A stretch of DNA of 64,000 nt from Rhodospirillaceae bacterium (GCA_020638575.1 JACKIH010000003.1:2709501-2773500), one strand, 5' to 3'. Shown: positions 44,982-54,550, counted from the first letter of the stretch. Program-made: numbers and translations. Notes: generated by a model not told the origin, from the sequence alone.

Positions 44982-45437
44982 GCTGCCGGTGCCCATGAAT
45001 TCGCGCTCGTAAGCCTTGATGCGCTCCACCTTAGCGGTCGATCCGCCGCCTTGGAACTCGGAATTCAGCCAGGCCGTGACGATGGACTTGGCCAGCTCAG
45101 GACCGACCACGCGTGCGCCCATGCACAGGATCTGCGCGTCGTTGCTCTTTCGCGCACGTTCCGCGGAATAGGTGTCGTGGGCCTGGGCGGCGCGCACGCC
45201 GGGCACCTTGTTGGCGGTGATCGACATGCCGATGCCGGTGCCGCAGATGAGCACGGCGCGGGCGTGCCTGCCGGCGGCCACCGCCTTGGCCACGGTGGCG
45301 GCGATATCCGGGTACAGCACCGGATCGGTGTTGTGGACGCCGTAGTCCTCCACCTCCTGGCCGAGCGCCTGCAGGTGGGCCTTGACGACTTCCTTGAGTT
45401 CGAAGGCGGCTTCGTCACAGCCGATGCCGATGGACAT
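44979..45437 (-). CDS. rpiB: RpiB/LacAB family sugar-phosphate isomerase
   Basis: This 152-residue isomerase has the RpiB fold, with the active-site CGTGIGMSITANKVPGVRAAQAHD loop and the catalytic cysteine. The ATG at 45437 follows GGAGG by 6 bases. RpiB enzymes interconvert ribose 5-phosphate and ribulose 5-phosphate; close relatives in tetritol loci (EryI/DerI) convert D-erythrulose 4-phosphate to D-erythrose 4-phosphate. In this locus, with DhaK/DhaL and a polyol dehydrogenase, the tetrose role is the better guess. It is divergent from the ABC operon. Confidence 0.9.
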   Translation of the reverse strand: MSIGIGCDEAAFELKEVVKAHLQALGQEVEDYGVHNTDPVLYPDIAATVAKAVAAGRHARAVLICGTGIGMSITANKVPGVRAAQAHDTYSAERARKSNDAQILCMGARVVGPELAKSIVTAWLNSEFQGGGSTAKVERIKAYEREFMGTGS

Positions 45438-45855
45438 GGTGGGTCCTCCCGATGGCGATTGGCGGACCGGGGCACGGGGGCGGGGCCGGACCGCAGCGGG
45501 CAGCATCGCCCTCTTCGCCCGCCCAGATGCCCGCCGGCCGGGCCGCGCGCGCATCGAACGAGTGAGAAAACGATCACACCCTGATCGTATGCGCAGTCTG
45601 CGCGCCGGGGTGTGGGCTGTCAACGCCCGGAGCGGCCGCCGGCCCTGGGCAGCCGCAAGATTCATAAGATTCCGACAGTTTTTTGCGCCGCACCACACCC
45701 TTAGGGAGGTCGCCTTGCGCGCTTAACGCCTTGGCGGTGCAGTTCGCGATGCCAGGATTGTGGAATGTTGCCCACAACTCGTGCATCGGCGGGGTTGACA
45801 GCAGCGAGCATTTGGGCGAGGCTTGGGCAATTGCTCAAGGCCCCGCCGGCCCCGC
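45438..45855. promoter_or_regulatory. divergent control region between rpiB and the sugar ABC operon
   Basis: This 418-base region contains CGATCA-N5-TGATCG (45571-45587), a good operator candidate for the SorC-type regulator. A TTGACA at 45795-45800 has a weak -10 partner 17 bases later and may be part of the operon promoter. An AT-rich patch at 45655-45685 may serve rpiB. Confidence 0.45.
45571..45587. promoter_or_regulatory. inverted repeat CGATCA-N5-TGATCG
   Basis: Perfect 6-base arms lie about 135 bases upstream of rpiB and 270 bases upstream of the ABC operon. Its location in the shared control region suggests binding by the SorC-type regulator, but one site alone is weak evidence. Confidence 0.4.
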
Positions 45856-47382
45856 ATGACCGGCAGTTTCCCAACGGGGCCAGGCACGGGGGATCGCACC
45901 TTGCTGGAAAAGTGGCTTCTGGAAGTCGACTCCGTTTCCAAACGCTTCCCCGGCGTGCAGGCCCTCTCCAACGTTCAGTTCCGCCTGCGTCCCGGTTCGG
46001 TGCACGCGCTGTGCGGCGGCAACGGGGCCGGCAAGTCGACCTTCGTGTCGATCCTCATGGGCTTCACCCACCGCGACACCGGCTCCATCAAGCTGCGCGG
46101 CCAGGAGGTGCGGTTCTCCTCGCCGCGCCAGGCCATGCGCGCCGGCATGTCGGTGATCCAGCAGGAGCTGAGCTCGGTGCTGGACATGACGGTGGCGGAA
46201 AACATCTACCTGGGCCGCGAACCGCGGCGCGGCCCCTTCATCGATTTCCGCGCCATGAACGCCGATGCCGCGGCGGTGCTGGGGCGGCTGAACTTTCCCA
46301 TCCAGCCCACCGCCAAGCTGCGCGACCTGAGCCTGGCGGAACGCCAGCTCGTGGAGATCGCCAAGGCGCTCAGCCACAAGGCCGACGTGATCATCATGGA
46401 CGAGCCCACCTCGGCCATCGGCGAGGCGGAGGCCGAACGGCTGTTCGAGACCATCCGGCTGCTCACCGCGGAGGGCAAGGGCGTCATCTATGTCAGCCAC
46501 CGGCTGTCGGAAATCTTCCAGATCGCCGACAGCTACACCGTGTTCCGCGACGGCGGCTTCGTGGAGACCGGGGCGATCAAGGACATCGACCGGCGCCACC
46601 TGATCCGCCTCATCCTCGGCGGCGAACTGAAGGACGAGTTCGTCAAGGAGAACACGCCCGGCACCACGCGCATGCTGGAGGTGGGCGGGCTCACCCGAAC
46701 CGGGCATTTCCAGGACGTGTCGCTTGCGGTGCATGCCGGGGAGATCCTCGGCATCTTCGGGCTGATGGGCTCCGGGCGCAGCGAGTTCTTCGAATGCCTG
46801 TTCGGCATCGCGCCGGCCGACCGCGGCGAAATCCGTGTGAAGGGCGAGCGGGTGTCCATCGCTTCGCCCAGTGCAGCCATGGCGCTGGGGATGGCGCTGG
46901 TGACGGAGGACCGCAAGGAGAGCGGGCTGGTGCTCTCCAGCTCGGTCAACGACAACATCTCCATCGCCTCGCTGAAGCAGATCACGCGGCTCGGCTTCGT
47001 GCCGCGCCGCCGCGAGGCGCAGAACGTGCGGCGGATGGTGGACTATTTCAGCATCCGCACGCCGTCGCTGCGCCAGCTCGTGCGCAACCTGTCGGGCGGC
47101 AACCAGCAGAAGGTGGTGCTGGGCCGCTGGCTGCTCACCAACCCGGACATCCTGCTGCTGGACGAACCCACGCGCGGCATCGACGTGGGCTCCAAGCGCG
47201 AGATGTACCGCTTCATGTCCAACTTCGCCCGCGAGGGCAAGGCGGTGGTCATGGTGTCGTCGGAACTGCCCGAGGTGCTGGGCATGGCCGACCGGATCGT
47301 GGTCTTCCGCGACGGCCACATGGCCGGCACGCTCACCCGCGACCAGGCAACCCAGGAATCGGTCATGCATCTGGCGGCCTGA
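45856..47382 (+). CDS. sugar ABC transporter ATP-binding protein with two NBDs (CUT2, RbsA/EryE type)
   Basis: This protein of about 508 residues has two fused ATPase domains. NBD1 has GGNGAGKST near 54-62, signature LSLAERQ and MDEPTSAIG. NBD2 has the degenerate loop GLMGSGRSE typical of this class, signature LSGGNQQKVVLG near 412 and LLDEPTRGID. It powers import of a small sugar or polyol. The ATG at 45856 has a poor ribosome site; TTG at 45901, behind gggggat, may be the true start. Confidence 0.92.
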   Translation: MTGSFPTGPGTGDRTLLEKWLLEVDSVSKRFPGVQALSNVQFRLRPGSVHALCGGNGAGKSTFVSILMGFTHRDTGSIKLRGQEVRFSSPRQAMRAGMSVIQQELSSVLDMTVAENIYLGREPRRGPFIDFRAMNADAAAVLGRLNFPIQPTAKLRDLSLAERQLVEIAKALSHKADVIIMDEPTSAIGEAEAERLFETIRLLTAEGKGVIYVSHRLSEIFQIADSYTVFRDGGFVETGAIKDIDRRHLIRLILGGELKDEFVKENTPGTTRMLEVGGLTRTGHFQDVSLAVHAGEILGIFGLMGSGRSEFFECLFGIAPADRGEIRVKGERVSIASPSAAMALGMALVTEDRKESGLVLSSSVNDNISIASLKQITRLGFVPRRREAQNVRRMVDYFSIRTPSLRQLVRNLSGGNQQKVVLGRWLLTNPDILLLDEPTRGIDVGSKREMYRFMSNFAREGKAVVMVSSELPEVLGMADRIVVFRDGHMAGTLTRDQATQESVMHLAA

Positions 47383-47427
47383 CCGGGCCGCCCCGACCGC
47401 TCCGGACCACTGAGATTGGCACGCGCT

Positions 47428-48420
47428 ATGGATCACGCTTTGCTCACCGCCTATGCCCGCCGCTTCGGGATCTTCATCGCCTTTCTGGTGCTGTGCATGG
47501 CGGCGTCGCTGTGGAACGACAACTTCTTCAGCGAAGGCAACCTGATCAACGTGCTGCGCCAGTCGTCGATCAACGGCATCCTGGCCATCGGCATGACCTT
47601 CGTGATCCTGACGAAGGGCATCGACCTTTCGGTCGGCTCGCTGGTGGCGCTGGCCGGCGTGGTCTCGGCCAGCTTCGCCACGATCTCCACCCAGATGATG
47701 ATCACCGACGTGTTCGGGCTGAACATCGGCGCCGGTCCCCACTGGGTGGGCTTCGCCCTTGGGCTCGGCCTGCTGGCGGGGCTGCTGGCGGGGGCCATCA
47801 ACGGCGTGCTGGTGGCCTATTTCTCGGTGCCGGCCTTCGTCGTCACGCTCGGCATGCTGTCGGCCGCGCGCGGCGCCACCCAGGTGTTCACCGACGGCAT
47901 GCCGGTGCCGGCCCTGTCGCCGGAGTATCGCTGGATCGGTACCGGCGAACTGTTCGGCCTGCCCTCGCCGGTGATCATCCTGGCGGCGGTCTTCCTGGTG
48001 GGCTGGGTGGCGCTCACCCGGACGCGCTATGGCCGCTACGTCTACGCCGTCGGCGGCAACGAGAAGAGTGCCAAGACGTCGGGCATCAACACCCGCGGCA
48101 TCATCCTGTCGGTCTACATCATCAGCGGCGTGCTGGCGGCCCTGGGCGGCATGCTGCTGGCCGCGCGCACCGGCTCGGCCCTGGTGCAGGCAGGCCAGGC
48201 CTACGAGCTGGACGCCATCGCCGCGGTGGTGATCGGCGGCACCAGCCTGGCGGGCGGCGTCGGCACCCTGTTCGGAACCCTCGTGGGCGCGCTGATCATC
48301 GGCGTGGTCAACAACATCCTGCAGTTGGAGGGCGTGCAAGCCTACTACCAGTTGATCATCAAGGGCGGGATCATCGTCTTCGCAGTCCTGCTCGACCCGT
48401 CGCGTCGGCAAGGCGGCTAG
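47428..48420 (+). CDS. sugar ABC transporter permease (CUT2, RbsC/EryF type)
   Basis: This 330-residue permease has about 9-10 membrane helices. The BPD_transp_2 pattern includes NGILAIGMTFVILTKGIDLSVGSLVAL and VVIGGTSLAGGVGTLFGTLVGAL. It starts at ATG 47428, 45 bases after the ATPase gene; a TTG at 47416 is a weaker alternative. It forms the membrane channel with the dual ATPase before it and the binding protein after it. Confidence 0.93.
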   Translation: MDHALLTAYARRFGIFIAFLVLCMAASLWNDNFFSEGNLINVLRQSSINGILAIGMTFVILTKGIDLSVGSLVALAGVVSASFATISTQMMITDVFGLNIGAGPHWVGFALGLGLLAGLLAGAINGVLVAYFSVPAFVVTLGMLSAARGATQVFTDGMPVPALSPEYRWIGTGELFGLPSPVIILAAVFLVGWVALTRTRYGRYVYAVGGNEKSAKTSGINTRGIILSVYIISGVLAALGGMLLAARTGSALVQAGQAYELDAIAAVVIGGTSLAGGVGTLFGTLVGALIIGVVNNILQLEGVQAYYQLIIKGGIIVFAVLLDPSRRQGG

Positions 48421-48569
48421 GTCCCCGGGCCGGCGGCAGACCGCTGGCCCCGCCTCGGCCGCCCTGCAGCTCGCGGATGCCCAACGACCCCCCAAGGCTC
48501 GGGCGGCATCGCAACCACAAACCGGCCCGATTGGCAGCGGGCCACCAAATGGGGAAAGGACAAGGACCC

Positions 48570-49616
48570 ATGAAGAGCCTCATCACCAGTGTCTCCTTGG
48601 CCGCCATGATGGCCGTCGGCTCCGGCACGGCTGCCTTGGCGCAGGACGATCCCATCCGCATCGGGGCAGCGCTCTACGGCCTGCGGGCGGAATTCATGCA
48701 GCTCTGGGCCGCCGGTGCGGAGAGCCATCCCGCGGTGCAGGACGGCACGGTCGAACTCACCATCTTCGACGGCAACTACGACGCGCTGGTGCAGCAAAAC
48801 CAGTTCGAGACCATGATTACCGAAGGCTACGACGCCATCATCTTCGTGCCGATCGACGTGGAGGCCGGCGCCACCGCGGTGCAGATGGCCTATGACGCCG
48901 GCATCCCGGTGATCGGCTCGAACACCCGCATCAACACCGACTACGTGCCCCAGGTGGTGGAAGAGGGCATGTACCAGTACGTCGGGTCCAACGACGTGCT
49001 GGCCGGCCGCATGGAAGCCGAAGCGGTGATGGCCGACTTCTGCGAGGCCGGTGGCCGCGTCGTCATCATCGAAGGCCCGATCGGCCAGTCGGCCCAGATC
49101 GACCGCCGCGCCGGCAACGAGCAGGCGCTGGCCGAGTGCCCCAATGTCGAGCTTCTGGAAATGCAGACCGCCAACTGGTCGCGCGCCGAAGCCCTGACGC
49201 TGATGGAGAACTGGCTGACCTCCTACCAGGGCGACATCGACGGCGTGATCGGCCAGAACGACGAAATGGCGCTGGGCGCCATCGAGGCCATCACCCAGGC
49301 CGGGCTGGACGTCGGCGACTACTCGATTGCCGGCATCGACGGCATCACCGATGCCCTGGTGGCGGTGCAGGACGGCACCATGGTCTCCATCCTGCAGGAC
49401 GCCAATGCCCAGGCCCAGGGGGCCGTGGACCTGGCGCTCCGCCATGTGCTCGGCGAAGGCTACGAGCCCATGTCGCCGATCTGGCAGGAGGGCGACGCCT
49501 GGTACAACTACGGCGACGAGATGCCGTGGAATGGCGGCACCGACGCCGAATACAACGTGCCCTGGACTCCCGTCACCCAGGACATCGTCGGCGAACTGCT
49601 GGACGCCCGCCAGTAA
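48570..49616 (+). CDS. periplasmic sugar-binding protein of the ABC importer
   Basis: This 348-residue Peripla_BP_4-type binding protein has a signal peptide (about 1-24, ending AALAQ). Family segments include TIFDGNYDALVQQNQ, IIFVPIDVEAGATAVQ, IPVIGSNTRINTD and DGVIGQNDEMALGAIEAI. A good aagga site precedes the ATG. The ligand is unknown; the downstream dehydrogenase and kinase imply a short polyol or ketose. A dispersed repeat follows the stop by 7 bases. Confidence 0.93.
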   Translation: MKSLITSVSLAAMMAVGSGTAALAQDDPIRIGAALYGLRAEFMQLWAAGAESHPAVQDGTVELTIFDGNYDALVQQNQFETMITEGYDAIIFVPIDVEAGATAVQMAYDAGIPVIGSNTRINTDYVPQVVEEGMYQYVGSNDVLAGRMEAEAVMADFCEAGGRVVIIEGPIGQSAQIDRRAGNEQALAECPNVELLEMQTANWSRAEALTLMENWLTSYQGDIDGVIGQNDEMALGAIEAITQAGLDVGDYSIAGIDGITDALVAVQDGTMVSILQDANAQAQGAVDLALRHVLGEGYEPMSPIWQEGDAWYNYGDEMPWNGGTDAEYNVPWTPVTQDIVGELLDARQ

Positions 49617-49622
49617 GTGCCC

Positions 49623-49787
49623 AGTGGATCGGATTTGACGTTGGCATCCCTCCAGCCGCATGGCCTCTTGTCAACGTCAGACCCAAAAGATCCACTGAAA
49701 ACAATAAGTTGGTAGTAGTCCTCATGACTCCGACATTTGCTCCAGGCGGATCGGCAAAGGATGCAAATGGCGGAGTCGGACCACTGG
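49623..49787. repeat. dispersed intergenic repeat, copy B (~165 bases), inside the catabolic operon
   Basis: This copy is homologous to 30827-30990. It holds two hairpins: AGTGGATC (49623-49630) with GATCCACT (49689-49696), and GACTCCGACATTTGC (about 49726-49740) with its reverse complement near 49762-49776, with one mismatch. It fills most of the 320-base gap between the binding-protein and dehydrogenase genes and may attenuate or protect the transcript there. Confidence 0.8.
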
Positions 49788-49936
49788 CCGGCTCGGCCGG
49801 CCGGGCGCGTCCTCAGCGGCGCGTCCGGACCCGGCCGGGCCCTCCCTGTTCCGGGCCGGTGCCGCCTTCCTTGCGGCCGGCCGGCCCCGCCACCGCCTTC
49901 CGCGACGGTGCGCGTGTTTGAAGGAAACGACGCGCC

Positions 49937-50710
49937 ATGGCCGACGACGACGCCCCCATCCTCGACCTGACCTTCTCGCTGGCCGGCAAGACCGCCCTGG
50001 TGACCGGGGCGGCCGCCGGGATCGGCCGGGCCATCACCGAAACCTTCGTCGCCAAGGGCGCCCATGTGCTCGCCTTCGACGTGAGCGACGCCGTGGAAGC
50101 GCTGCCGGGAGACCTGGGCGCCGACAAGGTCACCCCCTTCAAGTGTGACGTCACCTCCAAGGCCGCCGTCGACGCCGCGGTGGCGGCAGCCCAGGCCAAG
50201 GCCGGGCGCGTCGACATCCTGGTGAACAATGCCGGCGTGGTGCACCTGGACGCCGCGGAGACCCTGTCGGAAGAGGCCTGGGACAAGACCATGGCCGTCA
50301 ATCTGAAGGGCGTGTTCCTGGTGGCCCAGGCGGTGGGCCGCCTGATGATCGCCGAGGGTGGCGGCAAGATCGTCAACATCGCCAGCCAGGCCGGCGAAAT
50401 CGCCATCGACAAGCACATCGCCTACTGCTCGTCCAAGTTCGCCGTGATCGGCATGACCAAGGTGCTTGCCGTGGAGTGGGCCAAGTACGGCATCACCGTC
50501 AATTCGGTGGGGCCGACCGTGGTGCTGACCGAGCTGGGCCGCAAGGCGTGGGCCGGCGCGGTGGGCGAAGAGATGAAGAAGAAGATCCCGGTGGGGCGCT
50601 TCGCCTATCCCAACGAGATCGCCGCGGCCGTGCTGTTCCTGGTGAGCGACGCGGCCAAGATGATCACCGGCGAGAACCTGATCATCGACGGCGGCTTCAC
50701 CATCCAATAG
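49937..50710 (+). CDS. SDR polyol dehydrogenase (D-threitol dehydrogenase / GolD-like)
   Basis: This 257-residue short-chain dehydrogenase has TGAAAGIG for the cofactor, Asp in AFDVSD favouring NAD, NNAG, and the catalytic Ser (IASQAG) and YCSSK. The closest look is to NAD-linked polyol dehydrogenases such as Listeria GolD and the D-threitol dehydrogenases, which oxidise a terminal diol to a ketose. In this locus it would turn an imported polyol into the ketose that DhaK/DhaL phosphorylates. Its exact substrate cannot be read from sequence. Confidence 0.85.
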   Translation: MADDDAPILDLTFSLAGKTALVTGAAAGIGRAITETFVAKGAHVLAFDVSDAVEALPGDLGADKVTPFKCDVTSKAAVDAAVAAAQAKAGRVDILVNNAGVVHLDAAETLSEEAWDKTMAVNLKGVFLVAQAVGRLMIAEGGGKIVNIASQAGEIAIDKHIAYCSSKFAVIGMTKVLAVEWAKYGITVNSVGPTVVLTELGRKAWAGAVGEEMKKKIPVGRFAYPNEIAAAVLFLVSDAAKMITGENLIIDGGFTIQ

Positions 50711-50779
50711 GGCGGCCAGAAACGGCGCCGGCGCCGAACCGACCGCAGCAGCGGCCGGCGGCAGCAACGGGAGAGACCA

Positions 50780-51793
50780 ATGCAGCGCATCATCAACAAC
50801 CCCGACGAACTGGTGGAAGACACCGTCAAGGGCTGGGCCAAGGCGCACAAGGACCAGGTGCACCTGCTGCCCGACAACGCCCGCGTGCTCGTCGCCAACG
50901 GCGCGCCGAAGGCCGGCAAGGTGGGCATCGTCACCGGCGGCGGCTCGGGCCACGAACCGGCCTTCCTCGGCTATGTCGGGCGCAACCTGGTGGATGCCGT
51001 GGCCATCGGCGAGATCTTCTCCTCGCCCACCGCCAAGGCGTTCGCCGACGCCATCAAGGCGTGCAACGCCGGCAAGGGCGTGGCCGTGCTCTACGGCAAC
51101 TACGCCGGCGACAACATGAACGTGAAGATGGCCGCCAAGATGGTGGACCGCGAGGGCATCGCGGTGAAGACGGTGGTGGCCAACGACGACGTGCCGTCGG
51201 CTCCGGCTTCCGAGCGCGACAAGCGCCGCGGCGTGGCCGGCGAAATCCTCATGTGGAAGGTCGGCGGGGCCAAGGCGGCCACCGGGGCGGACCTGGACGC
51301 GGTGATCGCCGCCGCCCAGAAGGCCATCGACAACTGCCGCTCCATCGGCATCGGGCTGACGCCGTGCACCATCCCGGCGGTGGGCCACGCCAACTTCGCC
51401 ATCGAGCCCGGCAAGATGGAGCTGGGCATCGGCCACCACGGCGAACCGGGCATCGAAGTCACCGACCTGAAGACGGCCGACGAGATGGCCGAGGTGATGG
51501 TGGAAACCGTGCTGCCGGACCTGCCGTTTGCGGCGGGCGACGAGGTGGTGGTGCTGCTCTCCGGCCTCGGTGCCACGCCGATCAACGAGCTGTTCGTGGT
51601 CTACAACAAGGTCGACGAGCTGCTGGCCGAAAAGGGCATTTCCATCCACCGCTCCTATGTCGGCAACTACTTCACCTCGTTGGAGATGATGGGCCTGACC
51701 CTCACCGTCATGAAGCTGGACGACGAGTTGAAGGAGCTGGTCGATATGGACTGCGACGCCTACGGCTTCCGCCAGTTCGCCAAGGGGAGCTGA
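50780..51793 (+). CDS. dhaK: dihydroxyacetone-kinase DhaK-type subunit
   Basis: This 337-residue DhaK1-domain protein carries the GGGSGHEPAFLGYVG loop. The covalent substrate-binding histidine is His220 in GIGHHGEPGIEV, which forms a hemiaminal with the ketose carbonyl. It starts 69 bases after the dehydrogenase. With DhaL as a separate chain and no DhaM in the locus, the pair may use ATP. Related split or fused enzymes in tetritol pathways phosphorylate D-erythrulose, which fits the neighbouring RpiB. Confidence 0.93.
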   Translation: MQRIINNPDELVEDTVKGWAKAHKDQVHLLPDNARVLVANGAPKAGKVGIVTGGGSGHEPAFLGYVGRNLVDAVAIGEIFSSPTAKAFADAIKACNAGKGVAVLYGNYAGDNMNVKMAAKMVDREGIAVKTVVANDDVPSAPASERDKRRGVAGEILMWKVGGAKAATGADLDAVIAAAQKAIDNCRSIGIGLTPCTIPAVGHANFAIEPGKMELGIGHHGEPGIEVTDLKTADEMAEVMVETVLPDLPFAAGDEVVVLLSGLGATPINELFVVYNKVDELLAEKGISIHRSYVGNYFTSLEMMGLTLTVMKLDDELKELVDMDCDAYGFRQFAKGS

Positions 51794-51796
51794 GCC

Positions 51797-52444
51797 ATGC
51801 AGGCGTTCGCCAATGCCGGCGGCCAGGGCATCGTGCAGGCGGTGATCGACGTGATCGTCGCCAATCGGGACTATTTGTCGGAGATCGACGGCCAGATCGG
51901 CGACGGCGACCACGGCATCAACATGGCCAAGGGCTTCGCCATGGTCGGCAAGCAGCTTGCCGGCGGCCAGGCGAGCTTTGCCGAGGCCATGGACACGCTG
52001 GGCTTCGTGCTGGTGAGCGAGATCGGCGGCTCCATGGGTCCGCTCTACGGCAACATGTTCATGGACATGGCCTCCACCGTGGGCGATGCCGATTGGGTGG
52101 ATGTGGAGGTCTTTCGCGACATGCTGGCCGCGGCCATCGGTGCCATCCAGGCGCTGGGCACCGCTCAGCCGGGCGACAAGACGTTGATGGATACCTTGGT
52201 GCCGGCCGCCGAAGCCTTCGCCGCTTCGGTCACCGGCGGGGCCGGGTTCGCGGCGGCGCTGGACGCGCTCGACCGGGCCGCCGAAGCCGGCCGCGACAGC
52301 ACCAAGGACATGGTCGCCAAGATCGGCCGGGCCGCGCGATTGGGCGAACGCTCGCGCGGGGTGCTGGACGCGGGGGCCACTTCGTGTTGTCTCATTCTGA
52401 CGGCGATGAGTGCCGCGATCCGCCCCCGGCTGGAAGAGCGGTGA
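51797..52444 (+). CDS. dhaL: dihydroxyacetone-kinase DhaL-type subunit
   Basis: This 215-residue DhaL/DhaK2-domain protein binds the nucleotide. The metal-chelating aspartates lie in IGDGDHGINMAKGF, and GGSMGPLYGNMFMDMA, GDKTLMDTLVPA and DAGATSCCLIL are the family's conserved loops. It begins 3 bases after dhaK and clearly forms one unit with it. A transketolase gene follows after 51 bases. Confidence 0.93.
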   Translation: MQAFANAGGQGIVQAVIDVIVANRDYLSEIDGQIGDGDHGINMAKGFAMVGKQLAGGQASFAEAMDTLGFVLVSEIGGSMGPLYGNMFMDMASTVGDADWVDVEVFRDMLAAAIGAIQALGTAQPGDKTLMDTLVPAAEAFAASVTGGAGFAAALDALDRAAEAGRDSTKDMVAKIGRAARLGERSRGVLDAGATSCCLILTAMSAAIRPRLEER

Positions 52445-52495
52445 GCGGAAGGGCCGGGCGGCAGCGTACCGGCGACGCAACCAAATGAGGATCCG

Positions 52496-54505
52496 ATGCC
52501 CTCGATGATGGATGCCAGGACCGGCGAGGTCGCCCACAACGACCTGGCCAACGCGATCCGCGCGCTTTCCATGGACGCGGTGGAGCGGGCCAAGTCCGGC
52601 CACCCCGGCATGCCCATGGGCATGGCCGACATCGCCGTGGTGCTGGCGAGCCGGTTTCTCAAGTTCGACCCCGCGCAGCCGCGCTGGGCCGACCGCGACC
52701 GTCTCGTGGTCTCCAACGGCCACGGCTCCATGCTGCTCTACAGCCTGCTCTACCTCACCGGCTATCCGGGCATGACGCTGGACGAGGTGAAGAATTTCCG
52801 GCAGCTCGGCTCGGTCACCGCAGGCCATCCGGAATACGGCCACACCGAGGGGGTGGAGACGACCACCGGGCCGCTCGGCCAGGGCATTGCCACGGCCGTC
52901 GGCATGGCTCTGGCGGAGCGCATGCTGGCCGCCCGCTTCGGGGCCGACCTGGTGGACCACCACACCTATGTGCTGCTGGGCGACGGCTGCCTGATGGAAG
53001 GCATCAGCCAGGAGGCGCTGAGCCTCGCCGGCCACCTGAAGCTGGGCAAGCTGATCTGCCTTTACGACGACAACCACATCTCCATCGATGGCGACACCAG
53101 CCTGACCTCGTCGGACGACGCCATGATGCGCGCCCAGGCGAGCGGCTGGCATACCATGGCGATCGACGGCCACGACCCCGACGCCATCGCCGCCGCCATC
53201 ACCGCCGCCCAGGCCAATCCGCGGCCAAGCCTCATCAGTTGCCGCACCACCATTGGCTTCGGCGCGCCCAACAAGGCCGGCACCGCCGGCGTCCACGGTG
53301 CGCCCCTGGGGGCCGACGAGATCGCCGCCACCCGCGAGGAGCTGGGCTGGCCCTATCCGCCCTTCGAGGTGCCGGACCCTATCCTCGCCGCCTGGCGCGG
53401 TTTCGGTGCGCGCGGCCGCGCGGTGCGGGAAGCCTGGGACACGCGGTTCGCCGCGGCACCCGAGGCGACGCAGACGGCCTGGGCGGCCTGCCATGCCCGC
53501 CCCACGGCGGCGGAGCTGGCGCCGACGCTCGATGCCTTCTGCGCCAAGGTGCTGCAGGACGCGCCCAAATGGGCGACCCGCAAGGCCAGCCAGGAAGCCA
53601 TCGGCGCCTTTGCGCCGGTGGTGCCGCAGCTCGTCGGCGGCTCGGCCGACCTCACCGGCTCCAACCTCACCAAGGTCTCCGCCGCCCAGGTGATCGACGC
53701 CGACGATTTCGGCGGCCGCTACCTGCATTTCGGGGTGCGCGAACACGGCATGGCGGCGGCGCTCAACGGGATTACGCTGCACGGCGGCTTCATCGGCTAC
53801 GGCGGCACCTTCCTGTGCTTCACCGACTATGCGCGGCCGGCCATCCGCCTGTCGGCCCTGATGGGGCTTGGCGTCGTCTACGTGATGACCCACGATTCCA
53901 TTGGCCAGGGCGAGGACGGACCGACCCACCAGCCCATCGAACACTTGGCCAGCCTGCGCGCCATGCCAAACCTGTTGCTGATGCGCCCGGCCGATGCGGT
54001 GGAAACCGCGGAATGCTGGGCCGTGGCCCTGGCCGATGGCGGCCGGCCCTCGGTGCTGGTGTTGAGCCGCCAGAACCTGCCCACGGTGCGCAGCGGCCCC
54101 TACGGCGACAACCTGTCGGCCCGCGGCGCCTATGTGCTGGCCGAGGCCGCAGGGGACCGCGCCGTCACCATCCTTGCCACCGGCTCGGAAGTGGAGATCG
54201 CGTTGGCCGCCAAGGCCAAGCTGGCCGAACGCGGCATTGCCGCCGCCGTCGTCTCCATGCCGTGCTGGGAGCTGTTCGAGGACCAGGACGACGCCTACCG
54301 GACGGCCGTGCTGGGCACCGCCCCGCGCGTCGCCGTGGAAGCCGCCAGCCCGTTCGGCTGGACCCGCTATGTGGCCCGCGAAGCCGATGTGGTCGGGATG
54401 ACCGGCTTCGGCGCGTCGGCTCCGGGGCCGGCGCTCTACCAACACTTCGGCATCACCGCGGACGCGGTGGCCGATCGTGCCCAGGCGGTGATCGCGCGCG
54501 GCTAA
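52496..54505 (+). CDS. tkt: transketolase
   Basis: This full-length transketolase has 669 residues. The ThDP motif is LLGDGCLMEGISQEALSLAGHLKLGKLICLYDDNHISIDG, the conserved histidines are in SGHPGMPMG and GPLGQG, and the pyrimidine domain has FGVREHGMAAALNGI. It moves two-carbon units, joining erythrose 4-phosphate with xylulose 5-phosphate to give fructose 6-phosphate and glyceraldehyde 3-phosphate. Its presence in the operon supports an erythrose-phosphate or pentose-phosphate end product from the upstream steps. Confidence 0.96.
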   Translation: MPSMMDARTGEVAHNDLANAIRALSMDAVERAKSGHPGMPMGMADIAVVLASRFLKFDPAQPRWADRDRLVVSNGHGSMLLYSLLYLTGYPGMTLDEVKNFRQLGSVTAGHPEYGHTEGVETTTGPLGQGIATAVGMALAERMLAARFGADLVDHHTYVLLGDGCLMEGISQEALSLAGHLKLGKLICLYDDNHISIDGDTSLTSSDDAMMRAQASGWHTMAIDGHDPDAIAAAITAAQANPRPSLISCRTTIGFGAPNKAGTAGVHGAPLGADEIAATREELGWPYPPFEVPDPILAAWRGFGARGRAVREAWDTRFAAAPEATQTAWAACHARPTAAELAPTLDAFCAKVLQDAPKWATRKASQEAIGAFAPVVPQLVGGSADLTGSNLTKVSAAQVIDADDFGGRYLHFGVREHGMAAALNGITLHGGFIGYGGTFLCFTDYARPAIRLSALMGLGVVYVMTHDSIGQGEDGPTHQPIEHLASLRAMPNLLLMRPADAVETAECWAVALADGGRPSVLVLSRQNLPTVRSGPYGDNLSARGAYVLAEAAGDRAVTILATGSEVEIALAAKAKLAERGIAAAVVSMPCWELFEDQDDAYRTAVLGTAPRVAVEAASPFGWTRYVAREADVVGMTGFGASAPGPALYQHFGITADAVADRAQAVIARG

Positions 54506-54550
54506 CCCGGGCCGCGTCCGATCCCGCCGCCGCCAGAGGGAGTGTATGAC

